Of a stretch of DNA of 64,000 nt, positions 12,401 to 23,053 are shown piece after piece; position 1 is the stretch's first letter, and each line of letters begins with the position of its first letter. The notes beneath the pieces are model-generated. The model searched no databases and was not told where the DNA came from. It was given only the letters and a program-made list of their open reading frames with translations. The translations under genes were made by a program, and so were the position numbers. Location of the stretch: the NCBI GenBank assembly GCA_037962975.1, contig CM075670.1, forward strand, positions 85,873,501-85,937,500, read 5' to 3'. The stretch is from Clitoria ternatea. Its lineage: Eukaryota; Streptophyta; Magnoliopsida; Fabales; Fabaceae.

Positions 12401-15400
12401 TATTGCGTACCTTCGAGAAAATTTACCATTCGGGCGATTAAAATATTTCCTTTTACTAAATTATAACAAGAAGTATTAAATTTTAACAAGGTAATAATTT
12501 CAAAGGAAAGCATGTGTAACCATATAATAGTAAGTTAAATAAACAAATTGGATAGAAAATTTTACTTAAAAGAACCTTATTAAGGATTTTTATAACTTAG
12601 GCCCAAATGACATTTTATGACTTAAGTAAAGAAAATAAAACAAGTGAAGTTTTAGTATAAAAAACGTTAGGAGTTATAAGAAGTTGTTAGTGACAAAATT
12701 TTTAGCAACCATTTTTGTGACCACTTAGAAAAAAATAAATAATAACCTTAAGAATTTGAGTAAATAAGTTAAATTCGGTAAAAGAAACTAAATTAAAAAA
12801 ATAAAGATTACGAGGTTAACTATTTTAATAGGTCAAAAGGACCAAGAATAAAAAGAAATGGATAACTAGGATTTGATTTAGAGTAAGTTATAAAGAATGT
12901 TTCTAATAGATTAATTTAGAGAGGATTATTCATTTAAGATGAATTAAGTTTAAAATTTGAAATTTTAAAAAGAATGATGTTATGACTAAGAAATTTAAAT
13001 GACCATTGAAACTAGGAGAAAAAAATCAAAGGAAATTTATTACCTAGTAAAAATTTACTAGTAAAATAAGGAAAGATTTGGGTACACTAGATGTAGACTT
13101 TTTATAGGAGTTATCGAATCAATTTGTAACTAAGCGATATTGGACTAAGTTATGACGCCTAAATTAAAAAAGGTACCTAGGTCTTTAAATGACGAATGAG
13201 CAAATGAAATTTAATAGTTAAAGGAATGTAGTTAAAGAAATGAACTAATTAAATTAGTCATTAAAGGAAGGAATTATAGAATCTAGTAAAATTATATTTA
13301 AGAAAGATATTATTATTGGGATATAAGAGATTAAGTTAGGACAAAAGTAATTTTATCCCGACATATAAATTAGTAAGAAAGGGTTTTAGGACTAAATCTT
13401 AGACTTATCGTGAAAAGAGACTAGACCTATTAATTAAATGATAACTTTTAGTAACTAAGTAACAATGGACTTAGTTTGTGTTATTAAGGTCAAGTTAGTG
13501 CCTAGATTTCTAAACAGCTAATGGACACGCATAAAGGAAATAAATTTAGTTAATCAAAAGAATACAGTTAAGAGAATAATTTAGTTAATATAGTTAAGAA
13601 TAGTAGAAATGAAATAAGGAGTTACAAGATTGTTAATCTTAAGTTGAAGAAAAGCATCGCTAAAACACTACTGGAACATAAATGATTAGTAAACCGTTTA
13701 GTGACCAAGAAAATAAGTTATTCAACAAATAAAGCCTGATTAGATTAATAAAAGGAAATTGACGATAGGGTCACTTAAAGATAACCTGAGAATTCATAAT
13801 GGGACGTTAGGAAATTAAATCATGAAATAAATTAATTATACCCGATTAAATCAATAGGAGCATAAAAGGTTCAAGAGAACCCACACATCTCGAAAAGCGA
13901 CCCGACCCGATGTATAACTTAAAACATCTGGCAACAACCGACATAAAGGCTAGCACATTAAAATTCAATATCGATAAATATATCATTCACTTCACGTTCA
14001 CAAATAACAAAAATTCGAGGCACGCATTGTTATGTCATTATATCACTGTATAATTATTGAGGTGATAAGTTGATGAATATGGAGTAAAGTTCTCATGAGT
14101 ATGTTGCTTGTACACATTACATGGGTAAGCATTAGAGATATGTCTTGTCTTGGCTAATGTGATACATTTAAAGGGTTGTTGATGTATGATTATGGATATA
14201 TTGATTGAGTGGAATATTTCCTAAATATCATACTGATGTATGTTGTATGATGCATAGATAACTAGATAAGAAAATTATGAATAAGAGGTATGGAAAATGG
14301 TATCGTTACGGGTCCCAAAATGATTAAAATATAAAAGTATGTGAGACTCAGACCCGAGATGAATTGTGGGTGTTGAAGCGCCAATGTACCCCAAATTGTT
14401 GAGAAAGTGTAAAACCCTACTTCATTCCTAAGTGTCGAGTAAGTTTACTAAAATAAAGAAAAAGAGAAAATTTGGTTATACTGAGTAAAGAAAAAGAACT
14501 TGACATTAGAAATAGAGGGGAGTCATTTAGGGACCCTACCAAGGACCACTGAATAAAAATGAATTGTTGAATTATGCATCATATTTGGAGCTAAGAAGGG
14601 TTGTCAGAATAATCCCTTAGAGCATACAGTGATGGGTACACTGAAGAATCTCCCGTGTCTCGATACCCAAGGGCAATCTAGGGAGTATATTGGAGGCGGG
14701 AATTCCAAGTGGCATTGGATTTGCGCCCGTCGTCGGGCATCCCATCGTAAACTCTGGTATACTTCAGTAAGAGGCAGGATTTTCTATAACTATGGAGAAC
14801 CTATTCTGTTGAGATGTGTGATTGTCCATTATGATGATTGGACTGTGAGTCCTTACCCATTTTTGAAAACCAGGATGAGGAGAGCTTTGGTCGCTCTAGT
14901 TGGGCAAGGAGAATAAAGTGAATGATGAAATGAACTCATACATTGCATTATTATAATTATCATTACTCATTCTTTGAGTATGATTGTATAGATGTTAGTA
15001 ATCCTGAGAGGCGAATGGGAAAATGGGAATAGTCAGTTGAGATCAAGAGTAATGAGATAACTTAGAACATATCATAGGGACCCCAAGAGAGTGGAAAGGA
15101 TTTGATTCTGGATTGTTTGTGTTGTGTAGGGACAGGTGTCAATAAGGCACCTTCCCAATTATTGCAGAGGTGAAGACTCACCCTTAAGCTATTTTTCTAG
15201 ACATCATGGGGATGAAGACAGACTTCAGAATGAGGAGCAGCTAGACTCTTCTTGGACTGTAGACGAATAGAATAGGTTAAATTTTATTTTCATTCATGGG
15301 AGCCTACGTGCCCCTTTACTTTTGGTTTGTATAGTTACAGTTACGACCATGTATTATACATGATTTTGTTGTATATAAGATATATTTGTTCCACCAAGTT

Positions 15401-15481
15401 TCTTGTACAAAAAAAAACTTCTAACTGTTGACCAGGATAATCTAGTGGAAGGGATTGTCCTAGTTAACCGAGGGTGTTACA
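9443..15481 (+). mobile_element. Long LTR of family D, copy A (5' end lost to the inserted element)
   Basis: The sequence aligns over its whole length with the interrupted copy B (47453-49380, 57130-58910, 59985-62289). It ends GGGTGTTACA at 15481. Copy B supplies the missing start (TGTAACAACC at 36268) and shows that about 280 bp of the left end are absent here. The intact LTR would therefore be about 6.3 kb, long even for plant gypsy elements. No frame longer than about 95 codons is present and none carries a recognised domain. No internal region or primer-binding site follows 15481, so this looks like a solo LTR inserted in the hAT gene that begins at 15482. Confidence 0.8.
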
Positions 15482-17162
15482 AAGTATCCTAGCTTTTTTG
15501 GATTCCATGTGTAGCCCATTGCATTGACTTAATATCAGAGGACATTGGAAAGCTCCCAAGGCTTAAAAAGACCATAAAAAAGGCTATTCTATTAGTTGGC
15601 TTTATCTATAGCCATTTAAGCACTTTGAGCTTGATGAGAAAATATACCAACAGAAGAGAGCTTGTGAGGCATGTGGTAACTCAATTTGTTACATGTTACC
15701 GACCATTGGAAAGGATCCATGAGGAGAAAACAAGACTTAGAAAAATGTTTACAAGTGAAAAATGGCAAGAAAACAAGTTATCAAAGGAGGCAAAAGGAAG
15801 AGAAGCAACAAAAACTATGCTAATGCCTCGCTTTAGAAGGAACGTAGTGTATATTCTCAAAGTGATGGCTTCATTGGTGAAGGTGCTTTAGCTTATTGAT
15901 AGCAAGAGAAAGTCGACCATGGGATACATTCTTGAAGCCATGGAAAAGGTAAAATATGTGATTACAACATCTTTCAAAAAAAGATAAGAGAAAATACAAA
16001 CGTTTTTTTACCACCATTAATGAGAGGTGAAACTGTCAGCTTTATCAACCATTGCATGTAACCAGTCACTTATTGAACCCATAGTTTTTTTATGGAAACC
16101 CTAAATTAGAGTTTGATCCTGAGGTTATTCAGAGGTTTTATGATTGCATGGGTATGATTGGTAGGAAACCTAGAGCTACAAACACAGATCACGGAGTTGC
16201 ATTCACATATAAAACATCAACCTAGAATGTTTGATAGTCCTATGGCAAAAGAAATGAGGAATAAAATGCCCAAGGAAAAACTTCTTTATTGATTTATAGT
16301 TAATTAGTCATTTCTTAGGTGTTAAGTACTGACAAGTTGATTGACTATTGCTTTGTAGTTAATTGGTGGTGACTTTTTGGTACTACTACTCCCAACTTGC
16401 AATGCCTTGCCATAAAGGTTCTAAACCTAAATACGTAACTTGTAGCGCATCAAATTGTGAACAAAACTAGAGTGTTTTTGAACAAGTATGAATTTAGCTT
16501 ACTCTTATTGTAGATTCATTCTAATTTTGTCTACATGTTCTTATTATTTCCCCTTTAATCTTGCATATTTATTCCAAGAAAAAGAATAGGGTTGAGCACC
16601 AAAGATTGCATAATTTGGTGTATGTCAAGTACAATCAAGCATTCCTATGAAGACACAACATTAGTGATGAGATTAACCCAATTTCCCTTTAAGGGGTTGA
16701 CAAGTCTAATGAGTGGCTAGTGGGAGAGATGGATGGAGAAAGTGAAGAAGAGGAATGGTTCATGAAGGAGATAATCTCCTAGGGAGAGATGTTTATGGAG
16801 ATTTATGAATTGGCAAGCCTAGAACAAGAACAACGTAAAAGAAGAAAAGAAAGCAAAAAATATCAGCAACCTTGTCTAAATCAAAAAGAGGTAGAGGAGC
16901 AAGTTCTTCTTTAAGTAGAAAAGGAAAAAGGGAAGTGATTGAAATTGAAGAACTAGAATTTGACGATGATGAAGAGGACACTAAGGATGAATTGAAGGAT
17001 TTTAAAGAAATTAATCTTAATGAACACTTTTCAGAAAGAGGGGAAGCTAAAGGATTGACCATTATTATTCCCTACAAGAAGAATGACTATATTGATGAAA
17101 AAAACAAGATGAAGATGATGATTAGATTATGTTTCCCCCTTGATTCCTTTATGTTTGTTTAG
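15482..17162 (+). pseudogene. hAT transposase, C-terminal half, broken (hAT-1)
   Basis: Translated segments match the second hAT copy on the minus strand (17454-20097). In order they are the CVAHCID region with the conserved hAT CxxH-type motif (15500-15540), a helical stretch with RRELVRHVVTQF (15650-15700), the region around 16100-16200, and the C-terminal dimerisation domain (FGTTTPNLQCLA, then SASNCEQN) at 16375-16480. An acidic, basic-rich tail follows (about 16870-17160). Defects include a lost base near 15490, further frame changes, and a TAG at 16468-16470 inside the dimerisation motif. Spliceosomal introns probably separated some segments. The N-terminal half is missing because the family D LTR interrupts the gene at 15481. 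Confidence 0.82.
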
Positions 17163-17173
17163 TATTTGGATAC

Positions 17174-20100
17174 AGTGTTATTAAATAATTGTCGCGGGTT
17201 ATCGCGGCGAGCTATAAAAACTTTATAAAAGTTATAGCAGACGCTATGACGGGTTATGGCGGACACATTACAGACACAATAAATAAAACCATAATATCAT
17301 AAATAACTTGAGAAAACATATCATAATATCAAAATGTCTTCCAAAGCAACATCCAAATCAAGCCATAATGTCATAACTCATAAATAACTTAAAACATCAA
17401 GCCATAATAACATCTAAATGTTAAACAAACATAAAAGAATCAAGAGAAAAAACAATCTAGTCATCATCTTCATCATCCCCATCATCTTCATCCCCTTCTT
17501 CTTCATCAATATAGTTATTCTCCTTGTGGGGAATGTTAGCAAAAAATCCTTCAGCTTCTTCTCCTTCGGATGGGTGGTCATGAAGATCCAGCTCCTTAAA
17601 ATCCTCTAATTCAATTCATCCTTGGTGTCTTCATTATCCATAAATTTTGGTTCTTCTTCAACTTCAACCACTTTCTCTTTTCCTTTTCTACTTGAAGAAG
17701 AACTTACTCCTCTACCTCTTTTTGATTTAGACACCATTGATTTTTGTTGCTTTCTTTTGTTCTTTCTCCTTGTGTATGTTCTAGGCTCTCCAATTTTAGA
17801 AATTCTATACACATCCCACCATCGGAGATCATCTCCTTCATGGACCCTTTCGTCTTCATCCTCTCCATCCATATCTCCCACTAGCCACTCATTAGATTCA
17901 TCAATCCCTTGAAGGGAGATTGGGTCAATCTCATCACTAATGTTGCATCTTTATAGGAGTGCTTGATTGTACTTCACAAAAACCAAATCATACAATCCTT
18001 GGTGCTCAAGCCTATTCCTTTTTTTGGAATGAAACTACAAGATTAAAGGGGAAATAATAAGAATACATATATAAATTTAGAATGGATATACAAGTCAAGT
18101 TCAGACTTACTTGCTCAAAAATACTCTAATTTCTTTCATAGCCGGATGCACTACAAGTTAGGTTCAGAATCTTTATGGCAAAGGTTTGCAAATTGGGAGT
18201 GGTAGTACCAAAAAGTCGCCACTAATTAGCTACAAAGCAATGGTCAATCAACTTGTTAGCACTTAACACCTAGGAACTGACTAATTGACTATAAATTGCA
18301 TAGTCTTTTACCTGGTACGGTTTGGTTCCTCATTTCTCTCACCATAGGACTACCAAACATCCCAGTTAATGTTTTATATGAATGCAGGTCTATCAAGATT
18401 TGTGTCTGCAGCTCTAGGTTTCCCACCAACCTACCCATGCAATCATAAAACCCTTGAATTACCTCAGCATCAAACTCCAATTTGGGGTTGGTATAAAACA
18501 TCTACGAGTTCAACAAGTGACCGACTGCATGTAGTGATTGATGAAGTTAACAATTCCACCTATCATCAATGATGAAAAAAACTTCAGTGTTTCTCATCTT
18601 CTTTGAAAGATATCATAATTGCCTTATTTGCTTTCTCCATGGCTTTGTAAATGTAGCCCATGGCCGGCTTTTTCTCACTATCAACAAGCCTAAGCACCTT
18701 CACCAATGGAGCCATTACTTATTCCTCTAAAAATGAGGCATTAACACAGTTTTGTTGATTCCCTTCCTTTTGCCTCCCTTGACAGCTTTCATTTCCATTC
18801 TTCACTGACAAACATTTTTCTTAGGTTTGTTTTCTCTTCATGGATCCTCTCTAATGATAGGTAACATGTGGCAAACTGGGTTACCACATGCCTCACAAGC
18901 TCTCTTCCATTGGTATATTTTCTCATCAAGCTTAATGTGCTTGAATGGCTATAGATGAAGCCAACCAATAAAATAGCATTTTTTAGGGTCTTCTTGATCC
19001 TTGGAAGCTTTCCAATATCCTCTAACATCAAGTCAATGCAGTGGGCTGCACATGGAGTCCAAAAAAGCTTAGGATACTTCTCCTCCAACAGTTTCCCAAC
19101 ACGAACATAGTTGTTGTCATTATCTGTTATGACTTGGATAATGTTTTTTGGTCTAACCTCCTCCACAATGGCTTCAAGCAATTGAAACAACTTATCCCCG
19201 GTTTCACAAAATCGAAGGCTTCAATACTCTTGCAGAACATAGTCCAAGCTATAGAATTCACCAAAAAATTGATGATTGACCTTTGCTTTTTATCAGTTCA
19301 TGCACCAGCCATAATAAAACAACCAAACTGAGCTAACTGTTCTTCATGGCCCTTCAACAACTCCTTTGTGTACTCCATCTCCTTTTTGAGAAGTGGTACT
19401 CTAATATCATGAAAGCTAGGAGGGGGTAGATGGGGTGCAAAATTACCAACATATCATGAAAACTTTCCAACTTAATCAAGTTGAAAGATAGATCGACTTG
19501 ATACCAAAATCAGGTAATGTACTTATGCACCTTTTTCACTACCTGTTTATCAACTGCCTCCCTTATGTTTTTTTGCTTTATTTTTTCCTTTGATTTTTAG
19601 CAATGGAAGATTCAAGCCTCTTGCAGTATAGACCAATTGGACCCTTCAATTTAGATTGAGACCTCTTATTCGGTATGGCACTACTACCGGTTTGGGATTG
19701 GGAACCACTTCTGGTTCAGGATTCCAACTCGTTAAATACATCTACTTCATCACTTGCACTCTTACTTCCACCACTAAGGTCTTCGAACACTTGCTTTACC
19801 ATAGCTTCTCTCTTCCTCTTCTTACTTGTCATTGCAGTCTTCAACTCTTCTCTAACCTCAATTGGACAAGTTGGGCAAGATACAACATTTCCTGGCTTCC
19901 TAATTAAGTGCTTATTTGCCCTTATAATGCCTCCTTTAATCATTTTTCTTTGTAGAAATTGCATCAAATGACGTTTGTATCACCATTATTCATAGTAGAA
20001 CAATATTTCCACCTAATGTCACATCTTTTGTTGTTACTCCTGCTACTTGTAGTAGTGGTCGTGGAAATACCAGCAATGGGGTCGGTATTTGTTGCCATTT

Positions 20101-20907
20101 AAGTAAGTCTGTGACTGTGACAAGAATAGAATTTGAGGAAAAACACTTATTTTAATATTCTTCAACATGAAACAGCAATATAAAAACAGAAATCAAAGAG
20201 GAACCATAAACAGAACGAACCACAATGCTGAAAAAAATAGTTTTAACTGGAGAAAATAGTTTTAAGTTGTCAAAAATAGAGAAAGAGCCATACACAACAA
20301 CATAACCAACATAAACAACAGCATAAACAGAAACCAAAGAGGAACCATACACAGCAACATAACTAGAGTTGAAAAACAAAGTTGTTGGAGAAAAACAAAG
20401 TTGAAGGAGAAAAACATAAGGAGAAAAATAGAGTTGAGAGAACAGATAAAAAATAGAGCTTTATTGAAGAAAGTTAAAAAAGTCAACAGAATAGTTACAG
20501 AGGTAGTCGTTAGAGACTTCACGACCGTCGCAACTGCTCTTCCTTACGGAGAACAATCATTGGAGACTGATGTACATTGGCAACGGACAGTGGACGCAGG
20601 GGTGGAGAGGTTACCGAGTGAAAAATGTATCAGAAATGGAGGGGGCTGCTGCAAAACCTAATTTTTTAGGTCTTCTAAGTGATCTAACCCGGCCCAACAG
20701 GGCCCAGACGCTAGAAACCCATATAGCGCCGTTATGACCGCAATTCCTTATCGTGATCGCCACAATGCCATGGCCATAACGGCCATTATCCCCAAAATAC
20801 TGGACACCATTATGGCACCCGTTTTTTCGGGTTACAAAATGCAGAATGGCCTAAAAGCACACCGCCACACCATTATTGCGATGCCATAACATTTTTTTAA
20901 TAACACT
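17174..20907 (-). mobile_element. hAT-family DNA transposon nested in the 3' region of hAT-1
   Basis: Perfect 12-bp terminal inverted repeats are seen: AGTGTTATTAAA at 17174-17185 and its complement at 20896-20907. Subterminal regions carry many GTTATGGC/GCCATAAC and CGCGGTTAT-like motifs in both orientations (17190-17270 and 20700-20890), as expected of transposase-binding repeats. Flanking 8-mers (17166-17173 and 20908-20915) do not match cleanly, so no target duplication can be claimed. The flanks on both sides resemble the 3' untranslated region of this element itself, which shows that it landed in a close relative, hAT-1. Confidence 0.85.
17454..20097 (-). pseudogene. hAT transposase of the nested element (hAT-2), defective
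   Basis: The transposase would cut and move the element. Reading begins at ATG 20095-20097 (MATNTDP). A BED-type zinc-finger region follows, with CPTCP and a basic KKRKRE stretch at about 19800-19870. The central catalytic segment has VITDN and CAAHCIDLML (19040-19150). The region NPKLEFDAEVIQGFYDC lies at about 18430-18490, and the dimerisation domain (LFGTTTPNLQ, then CSASGYERN) at about 18125-18220. An acidic tail ends at the TAG at 17454-17456. Several frames must be joined, some by introns and some by mutation. A TAG at 18126-18128 falls at the same place as the stop in hAT-1. Confidence 0.82.
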
Positions 20908-21080
20908 TTGTGGCTTAATTTAATTGTTAGTGTGCTTTTTGAAGTTATTTATGACATTATAGCTTGATTTTAATGTTATTTTAGTTGACATTTTGCTAAT
21001 ATGGTATGCTTTTTTAAGTTATTTATGACATTATAACTTTATTTTATTTTGTTCACTATGTGTGCATCACACCCCATTAT
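20908..21080 (+). other. Remainder of the hAT-1 3' region
   Basis: The sequence resumes the 3' untranslated region interrupted at 17173. Phrases such as AGTTATTTATGACATTATA and TGTTATTTTAGTTGACATTTTG recur, diverged, in the equivalent region of hAT-2 (17280-17420, minus strand). No right-hand terminal inverted repeat of hAT-1 was found, so its true end is unknown. Confidence 0.6.
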
Positions 21081-21140
21081 AGGGTCTATAACATACCCCT
21101 AGCCATATGTCAAAATCATGTATGATTTAAGCAACTAGAA

Positions 21141-22466
21141 TGGATGGACATAATCGTGTCTAGCAATCAGTCACTTACAAATAGTTAACGCATTAAAACA
21201 TTTTATATGCCAAAATTTGAATGTGACAAGGCTTGATTCCACAACACATTAGAGAGAAAAGAAGAGTCTCACTACTAAACTATATGACACATTTAAAAAA
21301 TATGACGCAACTATATATAGTTACATTATATCTGTAGAATGTATATCCATTAATAAAATCTATCTACGAAATAAATATTTTTATCTTTTTTCATTTAGTA
21401 TAAAAATTAAAATTAAAATTAATGAACGAAAAAGGGTAGAATATTTTTTTTCAAATAAATTATATTAATGGATATGCATTCTACGAATATAATATAACAA
21501 TATATTATTATATTACATCTTTTAAATGTAACCTAATGGTAAAACTTCTCTTCCATCTCCTACTCAAATTGAATGGTTCAGATGCTATCTTAGAATCCAA
21601 ACAAAAATGATGACTTGGAAAGAAAACATATGGCATAGATTGAGTTGACACATGGCTAGAGACCAATACATGTGACATAAATTAAGTTAACACATGGCTA
21701 GGAGGGCAGGGGCATTAGAGCCCTCAATTTACTACACTTAACAACCGGTCAAACCAGTCACTCTTAAATAATCAACATGTTAAAATATTTATATGTCTAA
21801 ATTTAAGTGTAACAAAGTTTGATCCCCTAATGTATAGGAGATAGAAGTGGAGCCTCAGGAGGGCATATATCATATGAGTTTTTCTAGGAATGGATGCCCT
21901 CGGCCACATGTGTGATTTAAGAAACTGGAATGGATAATCTTAACCACGTATCAATTGAATTTATACCACATGTATTAGTCTCTAGCCACTTGTCAACTTA
22001 ATTTATGCCATATATTTTTATAAGTCATCATTTTTGTTTAGATTATAAGTTAGCATTTGAAGCGTTCAATTTGAGTAGCAGATGAAAAATGAGTCTCACC
22101 ACTAGGTTACATTTAAGAGATGTAATATAACCATATATTGTTATATTATATTCGTAGAATATATATCAATTAATATAATTTATTTACAAAATAAATACTC
22201 CTGCCATTTTTTGTTCATTAATTTTAATACTAAGCAAAAAAGACAAAAATATTTATTTCGTAGATAGATTTTATTAACAGATATACATTCTACAGATATA
22301 ATATAATTATATATAGTATTATATATTTTAAATGTGTCAATCTCTAATGTGTTGCGGAATCAAGTCTTGTCATATTCAAATTTTAACATATAAAATGTTT
22401 TAATGCGTGGACTATTTACGAGTGACCAATTGCTAGACATGATCATGTTCATCCATTATGACACAT
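21141..22466. repeat. Large foldback element (inverted arms of about 550 bp)
   Basis: The left arm (21141 to about 21705) is the approximate reverse complement of the right arm (about 21915-22466). The match runs through distinctive phrases such as GTCTAGCAAT, TCTATCTACGAAATAAATAT and CATGGCTAGAGACCAATACATG. The spacer of about 210 bp holds a third, direct partial copy of the segment at 21188-21270 (at about 21768-21855). No coding frame is present. It could be a non-autonomous foldback/MITE-type element or the product of repeated insertion in opposite orientation. A transcript across it would form a long hairpin. Confidence 0.8.
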
Positions 22467-23053
22467 GGTATCCAAATTGACATATCGACTTTCACATAAT
22501 AAACTAGACATTTTACTTAAGAATAACCATTAATTTTGACTATTATTTTCTCACTTTTACTTTTCCGGGGCCTACATACTCTGGTCTTCTTTGTCATTCA
22601 TCGTAAAAGTAATAGTAATATGTCAATTAGTAAAAACTAATGTCAGTTTGCATATCATATCATGTTTCCGCTAGTGTCTTATTAACATTACTTAGATTCG
22701 AACTCTAAATTAATTGGTTGTAAAAAAAAAAAAAGCAAAGGCCAATTTAATATTTTTATTAGGTCGGGAATAAAATGTTATTAACTCGGTATCCGGGAGA
22801 GTGTTTTAAATAGAGAACAGGTCAAAATACAAGACCAAGTTCATACTAAACAAATGGTATTAAACCGGTAGCTTGCTTTAAGTTCATCAGTTTGGACTCA
22901 GGGTCAGCAAACCAATTAAAATTTTTGAGAGAATTACATACACCAAAAAATTTAGGTAGTACAATTGCAAGAATTTTCACAAAGGTAAAGCAATGGAAAT
23001 CTACGATTTAGTTTCACAATACAGATGGGGTAAACGGACCTTTGGTTACAATT
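22467..23053. other. Non-coding stretch 3' of the RRM gene
   Basis: No gene or repeat boundary is recognised. The stretch is AT-rich with a 12-base A run near 22722. The 3' untranslated region of the minus-strand RRM gene must lie in its right end. Confidence 0.5.

Noticed and set aside
14629..14916. 95-codon frame in family D copy A
   Set aside because: The corresponding place in copy B (61680-61970) has no matching open frame, so protein selection is unlikely.
17418..17912. Plus-strand frames over the hAT-2 tail
   Set aside because: They are antisense to the acidic, Ser/Lys-rich C-terminus of the minus-strand transposase.
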